Assembly (NCBI RefSeq): GCF_035582795.1
Contig: NC_134370.1
Coordinates: forward strand, 46,487,501 to 46,551,500
DNA length: 64,000 nt
Source: Mycteria americana
Lineage: Eukaryota > Chordata > Aves > Ciconiiformes > Ciconiidae
Direction: 5' to 3'
Under the pieces are notes generated by a model. The model searched no databases. It was not told the DNA's origin and saw nothing but the letters and a program-made list of their open reading frames with translations. Made by a program: the position numbers and the translations under genes. Positions 10,340 through 20,839 of the stretch are shown piece after piece (the stretch's first letter is position 1; each line of letters begins with the position of its first letter).

Positions 10340-11470
10340 TCGTTCTTCATCCATGCTGAAAGCCTCCCTGAGCTTCTCCTTTGCTTGCCTGCTTCCACCA
10401 CCCTCAGTGGCATGGCTGTGGGGATCGGACCATGCACCAGCAATGGGCTTTTCTCTTCTTCTCCTTCTCTGGGCCCTCTCTGCGCAGGCCCCTCAGGATT
10501 TCCCTTTTCATTAAGAAGTCACCCAGACAGGCAACCTGCAGCCCCTCTCCTCTGCTGCTGCTCTGTTTGGAGCAGCTGGGCTTGGGACTGAAAGAAGACC
10601 TCTGGGAAGCCTCCTGTCCTTTTCTATCCACCCGTCAGGGTCTGTAGTGGCAGGGGATGGTCTCCTGATGGCACAGTCACCATCATGTCCTCTTTTGCAC
10701 TTCCACATCTTTCCCAGAAGAGGAGGAGACAGGAAAGTCCCACCCCTCATCATCTCATCCTTAGGTTAAATTTGGAAAGCCCCCTATGAAATGTTGTCCA
10801 TGTGTGCAAGGGCTGGGGATGGGTCAGGCTGAATGCCCCAGAACCCCAGGCAAGATCTCAGATGTATGATGTGTCTTCACTTCATTGTTAGCAATGAGGT
10901 CCATTGCACAGAAGGACCTCTTCTGTATCTCATAGTCGCTGCCTATGAAAGGCTGCCCCTTCTCTTCCCCCACTTCCCTGCTGCTCCACACAAGTCTGCC
11001 TTTGTGAGACCTAAAGTGAGGGGCACTTTGTGAGTGCCGGAAAGATCTCAGATCCATGAGGTGTATTCCCTTCTTTGTTAGCAATGAGGGCCACGCTGTG
11101 CAGGCTCTCTTTGGAGATGAGCTGCTGTAGTTTCAGATGTAGGAAAGACAGGTGGTGGGGCTGTGCTGCTTGGGATGACAGGTAAGATCAGGCTCTTAAG
11201 TTCTGCTCAAGAATCAACAACAGTGCACCTCTTTTCATGGCTCATACTCAGCACTGGCCCGTTTTCTTACCACAACTTACCTACCTTGTCAATGGGAGCA
11301 GGATTTCCAAAACATCCAGGAAATTTGGAGGGCAAGGGGGGTGGGTGGCGAGGCCAGGTGCTGTAGGCAAGGAGGTTTTACTGTCTCCCTGGGCACCAGG
11401 TACAGTATGGAGCCGAGACCCACGGCTGCAGTGTGGGAGGGTTGCAGGGAGTCCAAAGGGGACTGTGCCC
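10340..11470. repeat. Diverged inverted copy of 20540-22530 without the LTR
   Basis: The stretch matches the right arm of the older palindrome in reverse, including the TTAGCAATGAGG and GAGGAGGAGACAGG landmarks. It lacks the 1.1-kb LTR found at 20840-21964. The empty insertion site is at about 11115-11130. No gene is seen. Confidence 0.65.
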
Positions 11471-11552
11471 CGTAGTCAGCAGGATTCAAACCTGCATGGG
11501 GAAACCCCAATGGATTTCTAGTCCATCGCCTTCACCACTCGGCCACAACTAC
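11471..11552 (-). tRNA. tRNA-Ser (AGA), structurally intact
   Basis: An 82-base serine tRNA with a long variable arm. The anticodon stem ATGGA/TCCAT closes the loop CTAGAAA (anticodon AGA), the variable arm GGGGTTTCCCC pairs, and the T stem GCAGG/CCTGC is perfect. The acceptor pairs with two G-U wobbles. One oddity is that the T loop reads TTTGAAT where TTCGAAT is expected, a change in the B box and in a tertiary contact. It is shared by the decayed partner at 20453, so it predates their duplication. No T4 terminator lies immediately downstream (only T3). It is possibly weakly expressed. Confidence 0.82.
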
Positions 11553-11559
11553 CTGCTCC

Positions 11560-12560
11560 AGCCCTCTCTGCCCTGCAGATCACACGCCCTCTGCAATGAC
11601 ACCTGGCTCCCTGGGAGTTTCAGGGCAATGCTCCACTGGAAGCCCTGCAGTTGGGATCTGCACTGAGTATAACAAGCACCTGGTGCCAGGTTTCCAGAGG
11701 CCTTGAGAGGCATAGCCCCAGGAGCTACAGCTGCAGCTCCACTGCCTTGTCCTCAGCTGGGCGTCTGGGATATCCTGCCATGTGGGGGTGGTTTCACTCC
11801 CCAGCTGGCATCTCATTTGCTTCCAGGGAAGAAGGGAAGGCACCTGTGTGGAGGCAACCAGGGATGGTGGTAGTTGTGAGGTGGTTGCTTCTCAAATTTG
11901 TCAGAGGGGGACTCCAAGCCTGATGTGAGCACTATGGTGAGGACACTCCTGCAGGGAAGATGGTGGCCTCCAGGCAGCACCTCCAGCCTCTTGGGGACGT
12001 AGGGTGGTGTCTACGTCCTTGAAGAAAGACCACGACTGCCATGCAGGTTGTTGGTGCGTAGGGGGAATGGCTTGTAAGAGTGGGAGAGATACATGGGAAA
12101 GGCAAGGTGGAGTCTGGCTGAGGAGAAGTGAGGAGGCGCAAAGGGAGAATAAATGAGATGTCGTTGGTGACAGAGTTTGTTTTGGTGGAATAGGTATGTC
12201 TAGATCTTTTTGCCAGCTCTGGCAAGCATTGTCCAATTCCTGGGCATGGATCAAAATATTAAACAATCTTCAAAAGCTATCATTTCCATCACCAGATGAA
12301 AGTAGCTGCGATTCCCCTTTGGCTCTGGAGCAGGAAAATGGTGTTAAGGACCCAGTGTAGAGGTGGTACATGTGGCAGTGCCTGCCTGCATGCAGAACAA
12401 GGGTGGGAGGTGGTCGCGGTTGAGAGGTGAGCACGAGGAGCGGCTTGAGGAAGTGTGTGTGTGCGCGGGGGGCTGGAAGGAGGAGGCCGGCCAGCCTGTG
12501 AAGTGGAGGAGCAGGAGAAAGGCCAGGCTCTGGTCCGGAGGAGCAGATGGCAGCACTACT
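11560..12560. repeat. tRNA-Ser to tRNA-Gly interval, duplicated
   Basis: A diverged inverted copy of 19410-20450, and of the matching DNA in the large palindrome. Frames conserved by chance across copies are interrupted at different places, and no gene is supported. Confidence 0.6.
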
Positions 12561-12567
12561 GACAGGT

Positions 12568-12639
12568 GCATTGCAGGTACAGTGGTGAGCAGAGCTGCCT
12601 TCCAAGCAGTTGGCGTGTTTTTTATTCCTGGCCAATGCT
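12568..12639 (+). pseudogene. tRNA-Gly (TCC) pseudogene
   Basis: The acceptor GCATTGC/GCCAATGC pairs in six of seven positions and the anticodon arm CTGCCTTCCAAGCAG is perfect. The T arm is destroyed (GTGTTTTTTATTCC in place of GGTTCGATTCC), which removes the B box needed for pol III. Confidence 0.85.
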
Positions 12640-13877
12640 GCCAAACGCCTCTTCAGCCTGGCTCCAGGGTGCCTTATATCTTCTGCAGGTAGCCTCTCCT
12701 GCTCACATACCACCCAGCTTTCCCCAAGGGTTCAAGCTGCCCCCTTCACCTCTCCGCAGCCTTGAGACCAACTGAGACCAGTGCTTTCTGCCTGCTGGGA
12801 GGGCTCCAGGCTGGGCTCTTCACTGCGGTGCTGGTACAGGAGCCAGGAGAGAGGCTTTTTTGGCCTGGCACAGAGCTGCACCTGCTGCTGCTGCAGAATG
12901 CTTGCACCTGGCAAGAAAAGCATGCTGCTGTGGCAGCATGAAGTGTACAGGTGAAGATTGAGAATGCCTAGGTGGTGGTCAAGGGACAGACTGGGCTTCA
13001 TGAGGCCAGCTATGCAATTTTGGAGTGTGGTGGGAGGAAGCCTGTTCTATATGTAATGGTTCAAAGGCCTGTCTGTCTGATCTGAAGTCACCCTGGAGAC
13101 ACTGACCTACCCTGTCCAGGCTCCAGCACTACAGAGATATCCTGAAGTTTACTGGAACTTGGTTCAACAATGTTCCTGGTAACTAGGAACTGAGACACCC
13201 TCATTTCTCTTGCAACTTACGGCCTGTGGTCCAAGGAAAACACAAGGAGCCTCTCACAAAGAGATTCTCTACCTGAAGGGGGTGAAGCTTCTCAAGTCTC
13301 TCATTCCAGGGTTGCTAAAAAAAAAAGCAACATTCTTTGCTGTGCTGTCAAGGTTGCATCTGGGGTCTGTGTTAGTACAGCATTTACAGACTACCACCCT
13401 GTCATCAGCAGTGCTATAAGTAGGTGATGTTACAAATAGGGGGATTGTGATTGCACATGCTTAGTTCCTTAACTGAAATGCCCACCCTAAGCCCGTCTTG
13501 CAGTCACACTGCTTTTGTCCGGAGCTGAAAACCAGCGCTTTCCTCCTTTCCTGTCCATACCCATCCCCTGGACATTATTCCTACAACAGACATGAGAGAA
13601 GGGACATAACTGTTTTTCATATGAAGCTTGTGAAAAACTGTTGAGAGGACTGAAAAGTTAACTCAAATGTCTGTATTAATATTCACAATGAACAACTGGG
13701 CAACAGGCCCCACATGGCAGTAATCATCAGGTTACACTCACGCTCAGTGTCTGTGAGGCTTTTTGGTGCTATAGTATCAGTTCAGAGATCTCTGCCAAAC
13801 ACTGATGGAAAGAAGACAGTGCTCTTCTTTGCAGAGTAGGTTGGTAACTGAGGGAGCAGTAGAACAAACCTGCACGT
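12640..13877. repeat. Keratin downstream flank, old inverted copy
   Basis: A diverged reverse copy of 18110-19330, the DNA that lies beyond the keratin 3' end. It includes the GGGGGTGAAGCTTCTCAAG and GTTAACTCAAATGTCTG landmarks. It is interrupted at 13878 by an LTR. No coding region is supported. Confidence 0.65.
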
Positions 13878-14649
13878 TGTGAAAGACTGAAAGAGTTATT
13901 GTCTCAAACATTGTGGCGATTTGAGGTGCTATTTGCATGGCGACAGCAGGTCGGTGAGCACGGGGTGGGGGACAGCAAGAGCGGGACATGGAGAGCGCGT
14001 CGGAGGATGCGCGGTTCCAGGTTCTGCCAAACCTGACCATGTATGGCCAGAGCTCACACAGAGCTGATCTGAGGAAGGGGCTTGCAACCGCCCGAGAGAC
14101 CCCTCACGACCACCCCCCTCCCCCAGCGCCTGCGCAGATGATTGAGAACTTTCTAGAACAAGAACCATGTAAGTCCTGAAGGGGCGTACCTGGAGGCGGG
14201 GATTAGCCTATAAAAGGCTTGGGCCCCCCCCAGGGAAGCGCGCACGCCCACCACTGGAGGATTGCCACGTCTGTCATCGTCATCGCGGGATCCAAGGGTG
14301 GTGATACTTTTTCTTTCTCTTTCCTTCCCTCTTCTCCTTTCCTTTTCTTGCTTCTCTCTTCCTCTGCTTTTCCAATATATATGCAAGTTTGGGATCGGGT
14401 TGCCCGGAAAATAGCTCCATTGCCAAATCGCCTTTGTTCGTTCGTTAAACTCGTCGGGTTGTTAAGTTTGTCCGTTTGTGGAATTCACCAGTTAATAAAG
14501 TTGCTGGCCAGACTGTTTCTCTGGGTCATTGTCGTGACTCTGCCGACCATGCGGCTCTGCCGAGCAGAGATCGGCTTTTGTCGGTACTCAAACAGTCGGG
14601 GAATCGAAAAGATTCACCCCTCTTGCAACCCACTGAGTAGGACGAGACA
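13878..14649 (+). mobile_element. Solo LTR of an endogenous retrovirus (unclassified)
   Basis: A 772-base fossil LTR starting TGTGAAAG and ending GAGACA. It is flanked by a perfect 5-base target duplication (CACGT at 13873-13877 and 14650-14654). It carries a TATAAAAG box near 14210, a pyrimidine tract and an AATAAAG signal near 14494. No internal retroviral genes remain. It interrupts the reversed keratin 3' flank. The matching place in the right arm (about 18105-18125) is uninterrupted, so it inserted after that duplication. Confidence 0.9.
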
Positions 14650-14654
14650 CACGT

Positions 14655-14730
14655 ATCTCCAGCTATGCTGCACAAAGTCTTTAATGAGAAGTAGCAAATG
14701 CAGCGGCACAGAACAGAGACCAAGAAACAC
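14655..14730 (-). pseudogene. Keratin gene 3' end, reversed fragment (part 1)
   Basis: Matches the poly(A)-signal end of the keratin transcript in reverse (CTTTAATGAGAAG corresponds to CTTCTCATTAAAG). It is separated from part 2 (16609-16718) by the CR1 insertion. It is the left arm of the older palindrome, and no coding sequence is left in it. Confidence 0.85.
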
Positions 14731-16606
14731 AGAATCACAGAATCACAGAATCACAGAATTGTATAGGTTGGAAAAGACCTTTAAGATCATGGAGTCCAAC
14801 CATAAACCTAACACTACCAAGACCACCACTATACCATATCCCTAAGCACCTCATCCAAACGTCTTTTAAATACTTCCAGGGATGGCGACTCAACCACTTC
14901 CCCAGGCAGCCTGTTCCAATGCTTGACCACCCTTTCAGTGAAGTAAAATTTCCTAATATCCAGTCTAAACCTCCCCTGGCGCAACTTGAGGCCATTTCCT
15001 CTTGTCCTATCACTTGTTACCTGGGAGAAGAGACCGATCCCCACCTCTCTACAATCTCATTTCAGGTAGTTGTAGAGAGCGATAAGGTCTCCCCTCAGCC
15101 TCCTTTTCTCCAGGCTAAACAATCCCAGCTCCCTCAGCCGCTCCTCATAAGACTTGTGCTCTAGACCCTTCACCAGCTTCGTTGCCCTTCTCTGGACACG
15201 CTCCAGCACCTCAATGTCTCTCTTGTAGTGGGGGGCCCAAAACTGAACACAGTATTTGAGGTGCGGCCTCACCAGTGCCGAGTACAGGGGCACGATCACT
15301 TCCCTACTCCTGCTGGCCACGCTGTTTTTGATACAAGCCAGGATGCCATTGGCTTTCTTGGCCACCTGGGCACACTGCTGGCTCATATTCAGGGGGCTGT
15401 CAACCAACACCCCCAGGTCCTTCTCTACCAGGCAGCTTTCCAGCCAGTCTTCCCCAAGCCTGTAGCGTTGCATGGGGTTGCTGTGGCCCAAGTGCAGGAC
15501 CTGACACTTAGCCTGTTGAACCCCATACAATTGACATCGGCCCATCGATCCAGTCTGTCCAGGTCCCTCTGCAGAGCCTTCCTACCCTCCAGCAGATCAA
15601 CACTCCCACACAACTTGGTGTCATCTGCAAACTTACTGAGGGTGCACTCGATCCCTTCATCCAGATCATTGATAAAGATATTAAACAGAACTGGCCCCAA
15701 CATGGAGCCCTGGGGAACACCGCTTGTGACCGGCCGCCAACTGGAGTAAACTCCATTCACCACCACTCTTTGGGCCTGGCCATCCAGCCAGTTCTTTACC
15801 CAGTGAAGAGTACACCCGTCCAAGCCATGAGCAGCCAGTTTCTCCAGGAGAACGCTGTGGGAGACTGTGTCAAAGGCTTAGTGAAGTCTAGATAGACAAC
15901 ATCCACAGCCTTTCCCTCATCCACTAGGCGGGTCACCTTGTCATAGAAGGAGATCAGGTTGGTCAAGCAGGACCTGCCTTTCCTGAACCCATGCTGGCTG
16001 GGCTTGATCCCTTGGTTATCCTCTACATGCCATGTGATGGCACTCACGATGATCTGCTCCATCAGCTTCCCCAGTACCAAGGTTAGGCTGACAGGCCTGT
16101 AGTTTCCTGGGTCCTCCTTCTGGCCCTTCTTGAACATGGGCGTCACATTAGCTAATCTCCAGTCAGCAGGGACCTCCCCAGTTAGCCAGGACTGCTGGTA
16201 AATGATGGAAAGGGGCTTGGTGAGCTCTTCTGCCAGCTCCTTCAGCACTCTCGGGTGGATCTCATCAGGCCCCATAGACTTGTGTGTGTCTAAGTGGTGC
16301 AGCAGGTCACTAACCATTTCCCCCTGGATTATGGGGGCTCCATTCTGGTCCCCGTCCCTATCTTCCAACTCCGGGGGCTGGGTACCCAGAGAACAATTGG
16401 CCCTACTATTAAAGACTGAGGCAAAGAAGGCATTAAGTACCTCAGCCTTTTCCTCATCCTTGGTCACTGTGTTCCCTCCCCTGTCTACTAGGGGCTGGAG
16501 ATTCTCCTTAGCTGTCCTTTTGCTGCTAATATATTAGAAGAACTATTTTTTGTTGTCTTTTACAGCAGCAGCCAGATTGAGCTCTAGCTCAGCTTTGGCC
16601 CATCGG
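14731..16606 (-). mobile_element. CR1 LINE, 5'-truncated, with ORF2 reverse transcriptase
   Basis: A 1.9-kb non-LTR retrotransposon on the minus strand. Its 3' end lies at about 14731 and shows the CR1 hallmark, tandem ATTCTGTG octamers (here AATCACAG repeats). ORF2 runs from about 16600 to 15057 and covers most of the reverse transcriptase. It includes RP(V)[32 protein letters not shown], the catalytic FADDTKLCG and the C-terminal [20 protein letters not shown]. The frame breaks near 15.8 kb and again near 15.5 kb. The endonuclease domain is missing, as in most 5'-truncated CR1 copies. It sits inside the reversed keratin 3' UTR and is not mobile by itself. Confidence 0.95.
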
Positions 16607-16608
16607 CA

Positions 16609-16718
16609 GGATTCAGGGTCACAGGATTCAGGGTCACAGAGAATTACCCATTTCCCAACAACAAGCTCCACACAAAGCGCTTGCTTTTTCCCATTCTGTT
16701 CTACCTGCTGGCAATCTA
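16609..16718 (-). pseudogene. Keratin gene 3' UTR, reversed fragment (part 2)
   Basis: Continues part 1 beyond the CR1 insertion, matching 35675-35770. It begins with a 15-base tandem duplication (GGATTCAGGGTCACA twice, 16609-16638). It ends between 16716 and 16731, where it fuses head-on to the first exon of the keratin copy at 16732. This fusion is the centre of the older palindrome. Confidence 0.8.
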
Positions 16719-16731
16719 GCCTGCTGGCAAG

Positions 16732-16775
16732 CTCTGCATCCTCCTCTCTTGCCTCCCTTTCCTCGAGGAACAAGG
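16732..16775 (+). other. Keratin copy 1, remnant of non-coding exon 1
   Basis: Matches exon 1 of the complete gene (41373-41410), ending GAGGAACAAG before the intact splice donor GTAAGC at 16776. The TATA box and upstream DNA found in the complete genes are replaced by reversed 3' UTR sequence. Confidence 0.75.
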
Positions 16776-17337
16776 TAAGCCTGAGTCTGCTCCCTCTGTC
16801 CCTGTGGGCTGAACTGCTGTCATGGTGGGCTCCTCAGGTTGAAACTTGGGCTGCCTCGGCTTGGCCCTGCAATAGAACTGTCGAAGGGCTGTCACCTCTT
16901 TCCCTTTTGACGGTGGTGGCCGGGGAGAGCTGGGAAGAGGGGGGTTCTTTCAAGCAGAAGGGGATCAGTGGGGCTCAGCTGCAGGGAGGTCTGCCCACCA
17001 GAATGTCTGCCTTAGGCAGATGCTCTCCAACCAAATGGCCAAGCGCACCCAGTGCCTTCTGCAGTGCAGCAATGTTTGTTCTAGGGATGGGGTATGATCA
17101 GTCTTTCCACGAGTGCTTTAAACCCAGCGTGCCTGGGTCCTATCCCAAAAGTGGTTCAGCCTTCCTGTGCCGTGCCACTCAGAGGGCCCAATGAGGGCCG
17201 TGGGAGCTGTAGGCACCGTGTGTGTTTTTAAAACAAAGACTGTCCACGGAGAGAGCTGAGGAAAAGAAAGACAGATGATATTGAGGTTCGTGCTCCCTGC
17301 CAGCTCTGTCTTTCAGCTTTGCCTCCCTCACCGAGAG

Positions 17338-17655
17338 ATGTCTTGCTTCACACCCTGTCTCCCACGCCCCTGCGGCACTTCTGCCCCAACCCCGCTTGCA
17401 AGCAGCTGCAGTGAGCCCTGTGTCGCCCGCTGTGCTGACTCAACGGTGTTCATCGAGGCCTCCCTGGTGGTGGTGACCCTGCCGGGCCCCATCCTCACCT
17501 CTTTCCCTCAGAGCACAGCCGTGGGATCCTCTCTGTCAGCTGCTGTTGGGAGCTCCCTCAGTGCCGGCGGGATTCCCATCTCTTCTGGGGGCTCCCTTGG
17601 TCTGGGGGGGTCAGGGCTGTGTCTGCCTCCCCCCCGCTGCAGTCTGAACTGCTGA
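17338..17655 (+). CDS. Feather-type beta-keratin (corneous beta protein), copy 1
   Basis: A 105-residue structural protein that assembles into beta-sheet filaments in cornified cells of feather, scale or claw. The N-terminus is cysteine-rich (Cys 3, 7, 12, 24, 28, 32). The core beta box spans about residues 33-66 with the family hallmark [20 protein letters not shown], followed by SAAVGSSLS and a glycine/serine-rich tail with Cys 95, 101 and 105 for disulfide cross-links. The length is near the usual 98-105. The start at MSC is the family's conserved one, and frame upstream of it is intron. The intron is 16776-17316 (GTAAGC to TTTCAG). It differs from the palindrome copies by Leu43 and Ile79. 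The coding region is intact but the TATA region is lost, so expression is doubtful. Confidence 0.92.
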   Translation: MSCFTPCLPRPCGTSAPTPLASSCSEPCVARCADSTVFIEASLVVVTLPGPILTSFPQSTAVGSSLSAAVGSSLSAGGIPISSGGSLGLGGSGLCLPPPRCSLNC

Positions 17656-18079
17656 AGCCGGCGGATCATCCCCTTTGGAGCGGGACGGAACACGGGGACC
17701 CTGCAGCAGCAGGAGCATGCCCACGCCTTGCAGATGGGCTGGCTGACCTCTTCCACCTGGCTGGAGGGACCCATGCCCACTGCTCCTGGCTGCAGGGCAG
17801 GCCTCGCCCTGCCTCCTCTGGCTCTGCTTTGCTCTGAGCTCCTTGAGAAAGGGCTCATTCTCTTCTGCTTTGCTGAATCTCCTGCTGATGGGGGGAGGGT
17901 GCTGCAGTTAGGGACTGCTCTTGGTGGGCTGGGATTGCCAGCAGGTAGAGCAGAATGGGGAAAGGCAAGCGCTTTGTGTGGAGCTTGTCCTTGGGAAATG
18001 AGCCATTCTCTGTGCCTCCCTGAACCCTGCAGACGTGTTTCTTGGTCTCTGTTCTGTGCCACTGCATTTGCTCCTTCTC

Positions 18080-18085
18080 ATTAAA
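18080..18085 (+). promoter_or_regulatory. Poly(A) signal of keratin copy 1
   Basis: ATTAAA lies about 425 bases beyond the stop codon, giving the 3' UTR length expected for feather keratin transcripts. Confidence 0.75.
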
Positions 18086-19332
18086 GACTTTGTGCAACAT
18101 AGCTGGAGACTCGTGGTGGTTTGTTCTCCTCCTCTGTCAGTTACCCCCCCTGCTCTGCAAGGAAGAGCGCTGTCTTCTGTCGTGAGCTTTCCACCAGTTG
18201 TGGATAGAGCTCCCTGAACTGATACCAGAGCACCAGAAAGCCTCAGGGACATTGAGCATGAGTCCCTAACCGCGTCATCACGGACCTGTGGTACCAGCTG
18301 CCCAATTGTTCATTGCGAATATTAGTACAGATATTTGAGTTAACTTTTCAGACCTCAATTGTTGTTCACAAACTTCATATGAAAAACAGTTATGTCACTT
18401 CTCTCTTTCATTGGTGTTTTGGGGATAAACTCCAGGGGATGGCTATAGAGAGGAAAGGAGCAAAGCACTGCTTTTTGTGTCTGGACGTAGGCAATGTGAC
18501 TGCAAGATGGGTTTAGGGTGGGCATTTCAGTAAGGAACGGAGCGTATGCAATCACAATCTATATCTTCGTAACATCACTTACTTATAGCACTGCTGATGA
18601 CAGGGTGGTAGTCTGTAAATGCTGTACTAACACAGACCCCACATACACCCTAATAGCACAGCAAAGAACGTTGTTTGTTTCTTTAAGCAGCCCTGCAATG
18701 AGAGACTTGAGAAGCTTCACCCCCTTCAGGTAGAGAGTCTACTTGTGAGAGGCTCCTTGTCTTTTCCTTGGACCACAGCCTACAAGCTGCAAGAGAAATG
18801 AGGGCGTCTCAGTTCCCAGTTACCAGGAACATCTTCAAAACCAGTGCCAGTAAACTTCAGGGTGTCTGTGCAATGCCGGAGCCTGGACAGGGCAGGTCAG
18901 TGTCTCCAGGGTGACTTCAGATCAGACAGACAGGCCTTTGAACCATTACATAAAGAACAAACCTCCTCCCACCCCACACCCAAACCGCATACCTGGTCTC
19001 AGTGTGTCCCTTGACAACCACCGAGGCATTATTGATCTTCATGTGTACCGTGCCACAGCAGCATCCTTTTCCTGCCAGCTGCAGCTAGCAGCACCAGCAG
19101 TTCCAGGCCAAAAAAGCCTCTCTCCTGGCTCCTGTACCAGCACTGCAGTGAAGAGCCCAGCCTGGAGCCCTCCCGGCAGGCAGAAAGCACTGGTCTCAGT
19201 TGGTCTCAAGGCTGCGGAGAGGTGAAGGGGGCAACTTGAACCCTCAGGGGAAAGCTGGGTGCTATTTGAGCACGAGAGGCTACCTGCAGAAGATATAAGG
19301 CACCCTGGAGCCAGGCTGAAGAGGCGTTTGGC

Positions 19333-19404
19333 AGCATTGGCCAGGAATAAAAAACACGCCAACTGCTTGGAAGGCAGCTCTGCTCACCACCGTACCTGCA
19401 ACGC
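19333..19404 (-). pseudogene. tRNA-Gly (TCC) pseudogene
   Basis: The same decayed form as 12568-12639, with the anticodon arm intact and the B box lost. It is mirrored at 63518-63589. Confidence 0.85.
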
Positions 19405-19409
19405 ACCTG

Positions 19410-20450
19410 TGGGCAGTGCTGCCGTCTGCTCCTCCGGACCAGAGCCTGGCCTTTCTCCTGCTCCTCCACTTCACAGGCTGGCCGGCCTCCTCCTTCCAGC
19501 CCCCCGCGCACGCACACACTTCCTCAAGCCGCTCCTCCTGCTCACCCCTCAACCGTGACCACCTCCCACCCTTGTTCTGCATGCAGGCAGGCACTGCCAC
19601 GTGTACCACCTCCACACCGACTCATGAACGACACTTTCCTGCTCCAGAGCCAAAGGGGAATCGCAGCTACTTTCATCTGGTGATGGAAATTATCGCTTTT
19701 GCAGGTCGTTTGGTATTTTGGTGCATGCTCAGGCATTGGACAATGCCTGCCAGAGCTGGCAAAAAGATCTAGACATACCTATTCCACCAAAACAAACTCT
19801 CTCCTGTCTCCCTCAAAGTCATCCACACCTCTCATTTATTCTCCCTTTGCCCCTCACACTTCTCCTCAGCCAGGCTCTTTCTCTCCCACTTGCCCTTTCT
19901 CTCCCACTCTCGCAAACCATTCCCTCTACACACCAACAACCTGCATGGCAGTCGTGGTCTTTGTTCAAGGGTTGACGCCACCCTATGTCCCCAAGAGGCT
20001 GGAGGTGCCTCCTGGAGGTCACCATCTTCCCTGCAGCAGTGTCCCCACCCTACTGCTCACAGCAGGCTTGGAGACCCCCTCAGATAAATTTGAGAAGCCA
20101 AGTGGGGTCTAATAGCCTACCCCACAACCACCACCAGCCCTGGTTGTCTCTGCACAGCTGCCTTCCCTTCTTCCCTGGAAGCAGATGAGATAGATACCAT
20201 CAGGGCAGTGAAAGCATCCCCCCGTGGCAGGATATCCCAGATGCCCAGCTGAGCGTAAAGCCCTGGGAGCTGCGGCTGTAGCCCCTGGGGTTACGCCTCT
20301 CAAGGCCTCTGGAAGCCTGTGCCAGGTGCCTGTTATGCTCAGTGCAGGTCCCAACTGCAGGGCTTCGAGTGGAGCATTGCCCTGAAACTCCCAGGGAGCC
20401 AGGTGTCACTGCACAGGGCATGTGATCAGCAGGGCAGAGAGGGCTGGAGC
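19410..20450. repeat. tRNA-Gly to tRNA-Ser interval in the left arm
   Basis: A duplicated non-coding stretch shared with 11560-12560, with 33830-34270 in part, and with 62470-63510. I see no gene in it. Confidence 0.6.
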
Positions 20451-20452
20451 AG

Positions 20453-20534
20453 GTAGTTGTGGCCAAGTGGTGAAGGCGATGGACTAGAAATCCATTGGGG
20501 TTTCCCCGCGCAAGTTTGAATCCCGCCAACTAGG
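20453..20534 (+). pseudogene. tRNA-Ser (AGA) pseudogene
   Basis: Anticodon arm and variable arm are intact (loop CTAGAAA). The T stem GCAAG/CCCGC has two mismatches and the first acceptor pair is lost. It shares the TTTGAAT T loop with the better copy at 11471. A TTTT run follows at about 20549. It is mirrored at 62388-62469. Confidence 0.75.
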
Positions 20535-20839
20535 GGGCGCAGTCCCCTTTTGGGCTCCCTGCAATGGACCACGCTGCAGCCATGGGCCTCCAGCTACCTG
20601 CACAGGGCACCCCGTTGCCCACCACACTTGTTCTTGCCTCCCCCCAGAAACGCCTGCATGGATGGGAATTTCTTCTCCCCATTTACAAGGTGGGCAAGTC
20701 AGGTGAAGAGAAAGGGCCAGTAAGAAGTCCACTTTTGTTGGTTGTTGAGCAGAACTCAAGCAGCTGACCTCATCACATATCCCAAGCAGCACAGCCCCAC
20801 CACATCAGCTGTCTTCCCCACACCTGACACTACAGCTGC

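Larger units (their letters stand above)
16732..18945 (+). repeat. Keratin block copy 1, near-identical to the palindrome copies
   Basis: Reverse complement of about 36977-34765 and direct copy of 41368-43580, with only occasional differences (for example 18416 and 18544). Similarity falls sharply outside it, at 16731 on the left and near 18945 on the right. This sharp edge around the gene suggests recent gene conversion within an older duplication. Confidence 0.8.

Noticed and set aside
14219-14845. A 208-codon plus-strand frame
   Set aside because: It crosses from the LTR through keratin 3' UTR into CR1, three unrelated sequences.
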